Source: Paenibacillus thiaminolyticus
Lineage (GTDB): Bacteria > Bacillota > Bacilli > Paenibacillales > Paenibacillaceae
Direction: 5' to 3'
Assembly: GCF_007066085.1 (NCBI RefSeq)
Contig: NZ_CP041405.1
Location: 4,729,001 to 4,793,000 of the forward strand
Length of the DNA stretch: 64,000 bases
The notes under the pieces were generated by a model that made no database searches, was not told where the DNA came from, and saw nothing but the letters and a program-made list of their open reading frames with translations. Within the stretch, counting starts at the first letter, position 1; the number at the start of each line of letters is the position of its first letter. The translations under genes were made by a program, and so were the position numbers. This document shows, piece after piece, positions 18,228-26,790 of the stretch.

Positions 18228-18290
18228 CTAATCAATCACATGCGCAAATTGTCGCAACAATAAAGTTTTAAACACGGAATTATGGATCAT
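18228..18290 (-). CDS. 20-codon leader or remnant ORF with a strong RBS
   Basis: AAGGAGG (18301-18307, minus) lies 10 nt before an ATG at 18290. The frame encodes MIHNSVFKTLLLRQFAHVID and stops 4 nt before the ATG of the small membrane protein. It is either a translational-coupling leader or the 5' stub of a deleted upstream gene. Confidence 0.4.
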   Translation of the reverse strand: MIHNSVFKTLLLRQFAHVID

Positions 18291-18768
18291 TGTAATAATA
18301 CCTCCTTCAATTTTACATTGTTGCTTACTCATCATCGGCCTTCTGGTTCAAATATGGATATGTTTTATTAGTCCTCCTCTCAGCTATGATTGCGTTATTG
18401 GCCTTTCAGCCCATGATCCAACTCAGGCTGGATTGGTTGCAACCCACTAACATTTTACAATATTATCCTAACATAATTATTTAAGGTTGAATCTTTAAAG
18501 TTATTGATAAAATCGACAAAAATCTACATGCGTGTTTTCACAGGTCAATGCCGATCAGCGAGAGGGAAAAACTGCGGCGGTTCTCGAACAGGAGCAGGTA
18601 GCGCATGAACGATGCAGCGGCCTTTTTCAATAAAAGACGGGTCGAGCGGGAGGGGAATCTTGAAATTGGTTAACCGATCATGAAAACGGTATATTGTCTG
18701 CTTGTTCGCTCATTTCCTATGCTGAGGGAGGAAGGGGGTTCCATTCACTGGAAGGGAATGATGAGTTG
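18291..18768. other. Intergenic region before the lyase
   Basis: 478 nt. The first half is AT-rich. About 18541-18660 changes to GC-rich sequence with open frames on the minus strand ending at 18545 (for example ...RYLLLFENRRSFSLSLIGIDL, 20 residues shown in part), which may be the 3' remnant of a lost gene. I could not identify it. Confidence 0.4.
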
Positions 18769-21762
18769 ATGAACATGGCTCTGACAAGATGGGCGAAGGC
18801 TCGGCGCGTGACGGCGGGCTGGCTTGCTCTGCTGCTCGTGGTCGGCTGTCTTCCGGCATGGCCGGGGCAGGCGGAAGCGGGAACGTTGGAAGCGGAAACG
18901 GTGGACGCGGCAGCGGGAACGTTCGAAGCGGTGGATGCGGCGGAGTTCGATAAGCTGCGCAGGCGTTGGGTGGAGTTTTTGACCGGGGGGACGGCTTATG
19001 ATCCGGCGGATCCGGATATTGCACCCGCGATCGAGTCGCTGAGCTCGAATGTTTCCAATGAAGAGGGAAGTGGGCTATGGGATCGGATGAACAAGGATGC
19101 GGGCCGCGCCTATTTGTGGAGTGATCTGCAGGGTAGCGCCTCGGATCAGATGTCTGCTGGGTATGTGCGGCTGAAGCAGATGGCGCTCGCTTATTCGACG
19201 TATGGCTCGGCGCTCTACCGGAACGAGGAGATGAAGCGGGATATCGTCGGCGGGCTGGACTGGATGTATGCCAACCGCTATAACGAGAGCAAAGGCGAGA
19301 CCGGCAATTGGTGGGACTGGGAGATCGGCACCCCGCAAAATCTGAATGATACTGTCGTGCTTATGTATGATGCGTTGACGCCGCAGCAGATTGGGAATTA
19401 CATGAAGGCGGTGGACCGCTTCGTGCCGGACCCGACGCGGCGGACGAATCTGCCAAGTCTTGTAGAGACCGGGGCGAACCGGCTTGATAAGGCGCTCGTC
19501 GTGATTATTCGGGGCGTGCTTGAGAAGCGGAGCGGGAAGATCGAGCAGGGCCGCGACGCGATCAGCCAGGTGTTCGATTATGTGACCCGGGGGGACGGAT
19601 TTTATAGGGACGGATCGTTCATTCAGCATGTCAATATCGCGTATACGGGGAGCTATGGCGGCGTGCTGTTGAACGATATGGGCAAGCTGCTGACCGTGCT
19701 GGCCGATTCCCCTTGGGCGATCACTGACCCGAAGCTGGAGCATGCCTACCACTGGGTGACGGATTCCTATGAGCCCCTCGTCTATCGGGGCAAAATGATG
19801 GACATGGTGTTCGGGAGGGCGCGGTTCCGCAGCTTCGAGAAGAAGAATCCGCCGTTCACCGGCATCCTGCGCATGGCGCGGTATGCGCCGAAGGAGATCG
19901 CAGATGATTTCAACGGGATGGTCAAACATTGGATTCTGTCCGATACGACGCGGACTCGGCCTTATGACGGGTTGGGGGTGGCTGACATTGTGCTGCTGCG
20001 GTCGGTCATTAACAATCCGGACATTCCTTCACATCCCCAGCGGATCGGGCATACAACCTTCGCAGGGATGGATCGGATATCCCATCTGCGAGAGGATTAT
20101 GCCTTCGGCATTGAGATGTCTTCCTCGCGCATCGCCAATTATGAGAACAGCATCAGTGACAGTATCACGAGCTGGCATATCGGGGAAGGGATGACGTTCC
20201 TGTACAATGCCGATGCGCTGCAGTTCAACGATGGCTTCTGGCCGACGGTGGATCCGTTCCGGCTGCCGGGCACCACATCGGACGGCGCCCCGCGCCGGTC
20301 TCCGAAGACGACGTCGAAGTCGTGGGTCGGCGGCACGTCCATCGATGGGCGGTATGGCGCTGCGGGGATGGATCTGAATCCGGACAACAGCATGCTCGCC
20401 GGCAAAAAATCATGGTTCCTGTTCGATGACGAGATCGTCGCCTTGGGCGCCGGAATTCGCAGTACCGATAACCGGAAGATCGAGACGATCGTAGAGAACC
20501 GCAAAATTAACGCCAACGGAGAGAACGCACTGACGATGAATGGACAGACGCAGCCGGCGCAGCTTGGCTGGTCGGATACGGTGGAAGGCGTCCGGTGGGC
20601 GCATCTGGAAGGCAACGGCCCGGGAGCCGATATCGGCTATTATTTCCCGGAGCCGGCTGCCGTCACCGGGCTGCGGGAAGCGCGGACCGGCGCGTGGAGC
20701 AACATTAATCAGGGTGATTCCGGGGAGCCGATTACCCGGAATTATGTCAGTCTGGCGCTGGAGCATGGAGTGCAGCCGTCTGACGCTGCCTACTCCTACG
20801 TGCTCCTTCCGAATAAGGATGCGGCCGCGACGGAGGCGTACAGCGACCGGCCTGATGTCGAGGTTCTCCGGAACTCGGCGGATATTCAAGCGGTGAAGGA
20901 GACGCGGCTTGGCTTGACTGCGGTCAATTTTTGGCAAGCGGGAACGGTCGATCTCGTGCGCAGCGAACAGCCGGCGTCGGTGATTGTGAAGGAAGAAGGG
21001 AACGAGCTGGCGGTGTCCGTGTCGGATCCGACGAAAAACCAAGGCAGCCTCATCCTCGAGATCGGCAAGCCGGGGTTCGAGGTGCTGTCGAAATCGGACG
21101 CCGTGACCGTCCTGCGGACGACGCCAACGATTCAGCTGAAGGTGAACGCCGCCGGGTCGCTGGGGACGGCGCATCAGGTGAAGCTGACGTATGATGCGGA
21201 GGCGCCGGTTTATTTTCCGCCGATTCAGGATGAGCAGTTCGCTCCTATTGCCGACGCCTTCGTATGGGATGGGGCCAATGCCAATACGAACTTCGGCAGC
21301 TCTACTTACCTGGTAGCGCGGAACGGGGGCAGCGGCTTCAAGCGCCAGACGTTCTTCAAGTTCGATCTGGGCGGCTGCACGGGCGAGGTGAATGCCGCTA
21401 AATTGTGGGTGTACGGGAGTATGGATCAGCCCGGAGACGTCACGGCTTTTGCGATAGCGGATGACAGCTGGGTGGAAGCGGAGGTGACCTGGAACCGGAA
21501 GCCAGCGTTCGGCCAGAAGCTGGATACGGCCTCCTTCGATACGGCAGCGGGGTGGAAGGCGTTCGTTGTCACTTCCTTCGTTCAATCGGAGCTGTCCGGT
21601 GACGGAATTATCAGCATCGGCATCGATACGGTCGATAACCGCTATGCGAGCATGAACAGCCGGGAGGCGGTCGAACACAGGCCGTATCTGCAGGTTCTGT
21701 CCAGCGGGAATGATGCGACGCCGCCGGTCACGTCCGATGATGCCGATGAGGAGTGGCACTGA
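18769..21762 (+). CDS. Secreted polysaccharide lyase family 8 (hyaluronate/chondroitin/xanthan lyase type)
   Basis: 997 aa. A signal peptide (about 1-36, ending near GQAEA) is followed by the alpha-toroid lyase domain, with NWWDWEIGTPQNLND around Asn180 and DGSFIQH...YTGSYGG (His287, Tyr292/296) matching the PL8 Asn/His/Tyr active site. Beta-sandwich domains follow to about 800, then a DNRLRE/CBM96-like module (about 824-975). Such enzymes cleave uronic-acid polysaccharides outside the cell by beta-elimination; the substrate cannot be fixed from sequence. ATG 18769 has GGAAGGG 12 nt upstream; the frame is open further up but without signal-peptide character. The C-terminus stops early inside an Ig-like module (see 21763-21834). 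Confidence 0.9.
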   Translation: MNMALTRWAKARRVTAGWLALLLVVGCLPAWPGQAEAGTLEAETVDAAAGTFEAVDAAEFDKLRRRWVEFLTGGTAYDPADPDIAPAIESLSSNVSNEEGSGLWDRMNKDAGRAYLWSDLQGSASDQMSAGYVRLKQMALAYSTYGSALYRNEEMKRDIVGGLDWMYANRYNESKGETGNWWDWEIGTPQNLNDTVVLMYDALTPQQIGNYMKAVDRFVPDPTRRTNLPSLVETGANRLDKALVVIIRGVLEKRSGKIEQGRDAISQVFDYVTRGDGFYRDGSFIQHVNIAYTGSYGGVLLNDMGKLLTVLADSPWAITDPKLEHAYHWVTDSYEPLVYRGKMMDMVFGRARFRSFEKKNPPFTGILRMARYAPKEIADDFNGMVKHWILSDTTRTRPYDGLGVADIVLLRSVINNPDIPSHPQRIGHTTFAGMDRISHLREDYAFGIEMSSSRIANYENSISDSITSWHIGEGMTFLYNADALQFNDGFWPTVDPFRLPGTTSDGAPRRSPKTTSKSWVGGTSIDGRYGAAGMDLNPDNSMLAGKKSWFLFDDEIVALGAGIRSTDNRKIETIVENRKINANGENALTMNGQTQPAQLGWSDTVEGVRWAHLEGNGPGADIGYYFPEPAAVTGLREARTGAWSNINQGDSGEPITRNYVSLALEHGVQPSDAAYSYVLLPNKDAAATEAYSDRPDVEVLRNSADIQAVKETRLGLTAVNFWQAGTVDLVRSEQPASVIVKEEGNELAVSVSDPTKNQGSLILEIGKPGFEVLSKSDAVTVLRTTPTIQLKVNAAGSLGTAHQVKLTYDAEAPVYFPPIQDEQFAPIADAFVWDGANANTNFGSSTYLVARNGGSGFKRQTFFKFDLGGCTGEVNAAKLWVYGSMDQPGDVTAFAIADDSWVEAEVTWNRKPAFGQKLDTASFDTAAGWKAFVVTSFVQSELSGDGIISIGIDTVDNRYASMNSREAVEHRPYLQVLSSGNDATPPVTSDDADEEWH

Positions 21763-21834
21763 ACGGCCCGGCCGGTGAAGCTGTAGGCAGCCGATGAAGG
21801 GAGCGGAGTATGGAAGAAGGTGGTGAAGCCATAG
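21763..21834 (+). pseudogene. Decayed Ig-like module of the lyase
   Basis: Directly after the lyase TGA, the same frame continues TARPVKL-stop-AADEGSGVWKKVVKP-stop. Together with the preceding TPPVTSDDADEEWH this matches the common extracellular pattern TPPVT...W...V.L.A.D.GSGV. The lyase gene therefore seems to have lost its C-terminal domains through nonsense mutations and further decay. Confidence 0.6.
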
Positions 21835-21919
21835 CCTGCCGTGTGGACGCATCTGCTTGATGCCACATGACGCCGTAAGCTGTAGGTTGAAGGGAATAGA
21901 AATAAGAACTTGAAGGATA

Positions 21920-21958
21920 AGCATGCAGAATCTCGAGCCGCGGGGTCTGCATGCTTTT
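21920..21958 (+). terminator. Terminator after the lyase locus
   Basis: Perfect 10-bp stem AGCATGCAGA (21920-21929) / TCTGCATGCT (21946-21955) with TTTT. It is about 160 nt past the current lyase stop, as expected if the gene was once longer. Confidence 0.85.
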
Positions 21959-22116
21959 CTCGTGTCTGGGGGAGAAGTAATGAGGATGAAAGAGGGTTAG
22001 CGAGATTGGGTATATACTTTCTGTGTTTTTGGGGTATAAATCGGGTTTGTGAATTCTGGTTCTCGGGCATATATTGTACTTGTAATTTGATATGAGTATA
22101 AATGGAGCGTGATGAG

Positions 22117-23055
22117 ATGGATGTCGTTCATTTCGCTGATTTGACGAAAAGATACGGGCAACAGCGCGGGATTGAACAGCTTCATTTGACAGTGAAGCAG
22201 GGAGAGATGTTCGGATTTATTGGACCGAATGGATCCGGAAAGTCTACAACGCTTCGCACCTTGATGCAGTTGATTCATCCGACCTCCGGCACGATCGAGC
22301 TGTTCGGGCAGCGGGTGGATCGGGATCGGCCTGATCTGCGCCGACGGATTGGCTACTTGCCTTCGGAGGTGCATTTTCACGATGATCTGACCGGATTGGA
22401 GGTGCTGGATTTCTCGGCGCGCGTGCATGGCAAGCGGCTGAAGGAGACGCCGGCGCTGGCCGATGCCGAACGGCTCGGGCTGGATGTGCGCAAGCGGGTG
22501 AAGTCGTATTCGCTGGGCAATCGCAAGAAGCTGGGCATCGTGCAATGTCTGCTTCACCGGCCGGAGCTGATTGTCATGGATGAGCCGACATCAGGCCTTG
22601 ATCCGCTGATGCAGCATACGTTTTTCGATATGCTGCGGGAGCATAATGAGCGCGGGGCGACGGTGTTTTTCTCGACACATGTGCTGAGTGAGGTGGAGAA
22701 GCTGTGCTCCCGCGTCGCCTTCATCCGCGACGGCCGCCTTTTGCGCGTGAGTGAGGTGGACCGGATTCCGGGCAAGGATGAGCGCATCGCTCATATCCGG
22801 TTCCGGCAGCCGGGCAATCAGATCGGAGCGTATGATCTGACCGTGATCGATCCCGGAGTCTCTTTCGACGGAAGCGAGCACCGCCTTACGCTGCGGCGGC
22901 CGCTGCAGGCCGCTTTGCGGCAATTGTCGGCTTACGATATCGATGATATCCGCATCGATCAGCCGACGCTGGAGCAGTTGTTCATGGCGGAATACGAAGC
23001 GTCGCCGCCCGCACCGGAACGAAAGCGCGCCGCCGACGATAAGGAGGGAGAATAA
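22117..23055 (+). CDS. ABC transporter ATP-binding protein
   Basis: 312 aa. Walker A GPNGSGKSTT, Q-loop region, signature YSLGNRKKLGIVQ, Walker B LIVMDEPTSGLDP, and the H-loop in FFSTHVLSEVEKL are all intact. The C-terminal about 90 residues form the accessory domain typical of drug and lantibiotic exporters (CcmA/NatA type). The start is ATG 22117, with GGAG 9 nt upstream; ATG 22102 is in frame but has no ribosome site. The permease follows after 2 nt and a TetR gene is downstream, suggesting a regulated efflux pump of unknown substrate. Confidence 0.93.
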   Translation: MDVVHFADLTKRYGQQRGIEQLHLTVKQGEMFGFIGPNGSGKSTTLRTLMQLIHPTSGTIELFGQRVDRDRPDLRRRIGYLPSEVHFHDDLTGLEVLDFSARVHGKRLKETPALADAERLGLDVRKRVKSYSLGNRKKLGIVQCLLHRPELIVMDEPTSGLDPLMQHTFFDMLREHNERGATVFFSTHVLSEVEKLCSRVAFIRDGRLLRVSEVDRIPGKDERIAHIRFRQPGNQIGAYDLTVIDPGVSFDGSEHRLTLRRPLQAALRQLSAYDIDDIRIDQPTLEQLFMAEYEASPPAPERKRAADDKEGE

Positions 23056-23057
23056 TC

Positions 23058-23849
23058 ATGCGCGAGCTGTTCCGATATGAATGGCGGACGAACCGGAGAA
23101 GCTTCGTCATCTGGACGCTCATTATCGTGCTGTTCCAGATGATGTTCGCCGGGTTCGGCGATCTGTATATGAGCAATGAGGATATGCTGAAGCTGCTGGA
23201 GCAGTTCCCGCCGGCGGTGCTGGAAGGATTTGGCCTGCATGCTGAATTAATGACCAGCTTCGAAGGCTGGATGGCGAGCGAGCCGCTCGTTTTTTATATG
23301 CTCCTGCTGGGAGCGTTCGCCGCGATCTGGGCCGCTTCGGCCGGAGTGCGGGAGCGGGATGCGGGGACAGCCGATTTCATGTACACGCTGCCGTTGTCCC
23401 GCTGCCGCATCTTCCTAGGCAAGGCGGCGGCTCATGTCTCGGGGTTGCTGCTGATCGCGGCGCTGAGCTATGGGGCGACGCTATTGTTCGGCAGCCTGTT
23501 CAGCACGGTAAGGGATCCGGGAATCCTGTTCCTATATACGGCGGCCAGCGTACTGACGGCGTTGGCTTTTGCGGGTATCGGCTACGCCTTGTCGGTCGCC
23601 GTCTCTTCCGAACGGGCGGGAATGGCGGTCAGCATCGGCATTGTGATTTTGTCCTTTCTTTTCCATATGCTTGCCGGCATGCATGAATCGCTGTCCTGGC
23701 TGTCCCGGCTCAGCCTGTTCACCGCCTTCAGCGGCATAGACCTGTTCCTGGACGGAAGCTTGCCATGGCCTGCGGTATTCATTACGATAGTGCTATACGC
23801 AGGGGGCTTGGCAGGCGGCCGATGGTGGCTGTCCCGGCGGGATCTGTAG
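23058..23849 (+). CDS. ABC-2 type transporter permease
   Basis: 263 aa with six predicted membrane segments and the EWRTNRRS amphipathic start common in ABC-2 permeases. The central VRERDAGTADFMYTLPLSR block, before the third segment, is typical of this family. It pairs with the preceding ATPase (2-nt gap; AAGGAGG lies inside the end of that gene). Likely an export complex of two ATPases and two permeases. Confidence 0.9.
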   Translation: MRELFRYEWRTNRRSFVIWTLIIVLFQMMFAGFGDLYMSNEDMLKLLEQFPPAVLEGFGLHAELMTSFEGWMASEPLVFYMLLLGAFAAIWAASAGVRERDAGTADFMYTLPLSRCRIFLGKAAAHVSGLLLIAALSYGATLLFGSLFSTVRDPGILFLYTAASVLTALAFAGIGYALSVAVSSERAGMAVSIGIVILSFLFHMLAGMHESLSWLSRLSLFTAFSGIDLFLDGSLPWPAVFITIVLYAGGLAGGRWWLSRRDL

Positions 23850-23907
23850 CCGGATGTCCCCTCGAAGCCGAGTATTGGAGGCGGCAGCGAAGGGGGAGAC
23901 TTGATCG

Positions 23908-24492
23908 ATGGTGAAGGGGAAAGCAGAAGCAATTCTGGAGACCGGGGAGCGCTTGTTTTTTGAAAGAGGCATTCAAGAGACGAGCATGGAACAGATCGCG
24001 GAAGCCGTGCCGGTGGCGAAGATGACGATCTATAAATATTTTCAAAGCAAGGAAGGACTGCTGGAGGCGATCCTCGATCGCTTAATGGATGAATCGTTCC
24101 AGCTCATGCAGACGGTGATGTCCGAGGCTAAGGATATCCGCGCTCTGTTCGAGCGGCTGATGAATTACCGGGATTTCGATCAGATCTCGCCCTTGTTCAT
24201 CTCCGATCTGGTCCAGTATTATCCGGCCATCTTCGCGAAATTGATGTCCTATCAGGAGAACCGGGTCATTCCCGTGTTCGAGGAAGCCTTGTTCCGCGCC
24301 CAGCAGGCCGGGCAGGTTCGCAAAGATCTGTCGCCTCACCTGATGGTGCTGTATATAATGTCGATGAAGGAATTCATGTCCCAGCCCGGGAGGCTGGAGG
24401 GCGGCTTCGGCCTGCGCACGCTGGCGGAGCAGCTGATGACGATGCTGTGCCATGGCATATTGACCGATCGGGACGTGAAGCAAGGAGAATAA
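23908..24492 (+). CDS. TetR/AcrR family transcriptional regulator
   Basis: 194 aa. The N-terminal TetR helix-turn-helix is clear: AILETGERLFFERGIQETSMEQIAEA then VAKMTIYKYFQSKEGLLEAIL. The C-terminal about 140 residues form the ligand domain. AAGGGGGAG precedes ATG 23908. It lies 58 nt downstream of the ABC permease on the same strand and probably controls that efflux pair. Confidence 0.93.
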   Translation: MVKGKAEAILETGERLFFERGIQETSMEQIAEAVPVAKMTIYKYFQSKEGLLEAILDRLMDESFQLMQTVMSEAKDIRALFERLMNYRDFDQISPLFISDLVQYYPAIFAKLMSYQENRVIPVFEEALFRAQQAGQVRKDLSPHLMVLYIMSMKEFMSQPGRLEGGFGLRTLAEQLMTMLCHGILTDRDVKQGE

Positions 24493-24550
24493 TTTATGGC
24501 TGGTTCCTCATACTAATGTCGTAATCTTCGTACGGTGGGAGGAACGACTG

Positions 24551-24784
24551 ATGAAGGATCCATATCCGCCGGGTCACGCGCTGACCCAGTTGTACTTGTC
24601 CCAGGAGCATAGCCGGGGGCAGGAGGAAGCCTCTGCCATGGAAGCGATGCATCGAGCGGAGGAAGCCGATTCTTCATTCGAGGGTGATCCCGATGCCATC
24701 AGTGACCATCTGCATGCAGGCATGTCAGACGGTGCGTTGGAGACGCATCAGATGGTGCAGCGTTCTTACGGGCTGTACGAGTGA
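24551..24784 (+). CDS. Small acidic hypothetical protein
   Basis: 77 aa with GGGAGGAACGACTG before the ATG. Hydrophilic and rich in Glu, Asp, His and Met, with no Cys and no membrane segment. It contains SDHLHAGMSDGALETHQMV. I do not recognise a family. It is followed by a good terminator, so it looks like a real gene, perhaps co-transcribed with the TetR gene 58 nt upstream. Confidence 0.7.
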   Translation: MKDPYPPGHALTQLYLSQEHSRGQEEASAMEAMHRAEEADSSFEGDPDAISDHLHAGMSDGALETHQMVQRSYGLYE

Positions 24785-24822
24785 TGAATAGGCAGCTCTG
24801 CTTGGCAGGGCAGCCGGGCAAG

Positions 24823-24860
24823 GCCGCAGTGCCGCGCAAGCGGAGACTGCGGCTTTCTTG
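24823..24860 (+). terminator. Terminator after the small acidic protein gene
   Basis: GCCGCAGT (24823-24830) / ACTGCGGC (24846-24853), 8 bp, followed by TTTCTT. Confidence 0.75.
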
Positions 24861-24905
24861 CGTTGGCAGATGGCTTGGAGGACATAAATCTTAACCTTTA
24901 CAGGG

Positions 24906-24934
24906 TTGACACTGGGGCGATCCAGGAGTACACT
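24906..24934 (+). promoter_or_regulatory. SigA promoter for the alpha/beta hydrolase
   Basis: TTGACA (24906-24911), 17-nt spacer, TACACT (24929-24934): the same hexamers and spacing as the purE promoter. It leaves a leader of about 220 nt containing the 11-bp repeats at 25010-25100. Confidence 0.7.
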
Positions 24935-25009
24935 TATTTTAATAACTAAGTAAATTAATCGGAATTATAGGATATGTATTGTGCATTGGGTTGGACATTC
25001 GGGATGTCT

Positions 25010-25100
25010 AGGAAATATCTGGGGGTATCTGTGGAATATCCGGGAGATGTCTGGGGATACCTGGGAGATGCCTGTAAGATGACTGGAGATGACCGGAGTC
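25010..25100 (+). repeat. Degenerate about 11-bp tandem repeats in a leader
   Basis: About eight imperfect units of the type YCTGGGAGATG follow one another (TCTGGGGGTA, TCCGGGAGATG, TCTGGGGATAC, CTGGGAGATG, ACTGGAGATG and so on). They are purine-rich on the plus strand and lie between the promoter and the hydrolase start. Confidence 0.6.
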
Positions 25101-25160
25101 GAGCGGTGCGCGGATGCCGGAGAACAAGAACAATTGCGGCGGGAAAGGTGAGGAGAAGCG

Positions 25161-25991
25161 ATGGAACGACATGTCGATATCCGGTGGCGGGACGAACGGT
25201 TGGCCGCTACGATACATTATCCGGGGGCGCGGGCGCCTTATGAGTTGGGCGAGGAGAGACGCGTGCCGGTTACGATCATTTGTCACGGCTTCGTCGGGAG
25301 CCGAATCGGCGTCGACCGCTTGTTCGTCAATGCGGCGCGGCGGCTGGCGGAGATCGGCCATATCGTCATGCGCTTCGACTTCGCCGGCTGCGGGGAGAGC
25401 ACTGGGGAATATGGGCGGATCGGTCTGGATGATATGATCGAGCAGACCGGGGCGGTGCTTGATTACGCACTCGGGTGCGGCAACGTTGACCCGCAGCGGG
25501 TGACGATTATCGGACATAGTCTCGGCGGCGCGGTCGCGCTGCTGACGGCCGTCCGGGATGTGCGGGTGAAGCGGCTCATTCTCTGGTCGCCCGTCGCTTA
25601 TCCGTTCAACGATATTGTCCGCATTGTCGGCCGGGAGCGGTATGATGAAGCGGTGACGCGCGGTCAGTCCGATTATTTGGGCTATTCCTTCACCCAGACG
25701 TATTTCGATGCGCTCGGCAGGCATCAGCCGTTCCAGGAGGCCCCGAAGTTCAACGGCGATGTGCTGCTTGTTCACGGGACGAGCGACGATGTCATTCCGG
25801 CCGATTACAGCTTTCTTTATCAGAAAATATTTTGGATGCGGGGCGACGGGCAGTGCGATAAGGAGATCGTCTTCCAGGCGGATCATACGTATTCGAGCGG
25901 AGAACACCGGGAGAAGCTGTTCGACTGCACGCTGGATTGGCTGAAGCAGTGGGAGAAGCGCCAGGAGGAATGGGCGAATTGGAGCATTTAG
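25161..25991 (+). CDS. Alpha/beta hydrolase (serine esterase/peptidase-like)
   Basis: 276 aa. HGFVGSRIG supplies the oxyanion-hole loop, the nucleophile Ser is in VTIIGHSLGGAVAL, the acid is in HGTSDDVIP, and the His in QADHTYSS. This resembles the cinnamoyl-ester hydrolase and dienelactone-hydrolase-like group that removes acyl groups from small esters; the substrate is not predictable. ATG 25161 follows GTGAGGAGAAGCG. It has its own promoter and terminator, so it is monocistronic. Confidence 0.88.
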   Translation: MERHVDIRWRDERLAATIHYPGARAPYELGEERRVPVTIICHGFVGSRIGVDRLFVNAARRLAEIGHIVMRFDFAGCGESTGEYGRIGLDDMIEQTGAVLDYALGCGNVDPQRVTIIGHSLGGAVALLTAVRDVRVKRLILWSPVAYPFNDIVRIVGRERYDEAVTRGQSDYLGYSFTQTYFDALGRHQPFQEAPKFNGDVLLVHGTSDDVIPADYSFLYQKIFWMRGDGQCDKEIVFQADHTYSSGEHREKLFDCTLDWLKQWEKRQEEWANWSI

Positions 25992-26007
25992 AATAGGAGT
26001 TCGAACG

Positions 26008-26041
26008 ACGGAGCTAGCGCGGGGCGCTGCTCCGTTTTTTT
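26008..26041 (+). terminator. Terminator after the alpha/beta hydrolase
   Basis: ACGGAGC (26008-26014) / GCTCCGT (26029-26035) with an inner AGCG/CGCT extension and seven T. Confidence 0.9.
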
Positions 26042-26790
26042 GTTGCAGATTGCTCTGCCCGGCCATTTGGCGTGAGTCATTTCGCAATGTGAAGCATAAT
26101 CTATAAACAAATCTTGAGCAGGTGACACTATCGGCCCCAGAGCGCGGCAATAATGGTTCGGTGGAACGGGAAGCGGCTCAGACCGGGCCGGAGCAGTCGG
26201 GTATAGCGGTCTTGGGGACAGCAAGCCTGAGGAAGCCGGGGGAGCGCAACGGATACCTCTATGAAGCGGCTAGAAAACCGGTCCTTGATGCAATCGAATA
26301 CGGAGCGGTATGACGATGAGGAAAAGAGCGGAAACTATACCCGATGGGTGAATGGGGAGATGTATCTCGATAGTGACGGGAACAGCGCTGAGCACGGACA
26401 ACTTGCGGATTGGAGCGGCCTCCCTCCGGGTATTGGAAAATAGCGGGAGACTGAAGGTGAAGCGGGAAGGAGTCCAAGTGGCTCGAGCGGTATGGCCCAG
26501 GAGGGGAGATGGCGGCCGGGCGCCGAGATCTGGTGGGGGTGATAGGACATCATTCCAGCTTGAAAAAAATTGCAATGAACACGCTTCTTTCAAGCGTTTT
26601 TCGAAAAGTCATGAAACTTGTCGAAAAAGTATGATTTCTAGGTCTGGTTGCGGCTACAAGATTCGACAAATGCTCACTTTCCATTTACGTTTTCTTTACA
26701 AAACCACCGGGTCATGTGATAAGATATGTAAGGCTTGAAAAGTTTGCAGTACCAGACATACGCAATATTGATTGCAAAGGAGATCGCGGA
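26042..26790. other. Intergenic region before the DUF47-PiT operon
   Basis: 749 nt. I see no supported gene; the frames present lack ribosome sites. It holds a short terminator-like hairpin ACGCTT/AAGCGT plus TTTTT (26581-26602) and a Pho-box-like array at 26662-26700. Confidence 0.5.
26662..26700 (+). promoter_or_regulatory. Candidate PhoP box array
   Basis: Four 6-mers at 11-bp intervals: TTCGAC (26662), CTCACT (26673), TTTACG (26684) and TTTACA (26695). B. subtilis PhoP binds TT(A/C/T)ACA-like 6-mers spaced 11 bp. Only the last two fit well. GATAAGAT lies about 18 nt further down as a possible -10. The genes downstream encode phosphate transport, which fits. Confidence 0.35.

Noticed and set aside
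22074..22102. TTGTAC-17-TATAAA promoter for the ABC operon
   Set aside because: The hexamers fit, but transcription would then start at about 22109, downstream of the Shine-Dalgarno used for ATG 22117, so the match is doubtful.
26352..26738. 128-aa frame before the DUF47 gene
   Set aside because: It crosses the terminator-like hairpin and the promoter region, and its composition is not protein-like.
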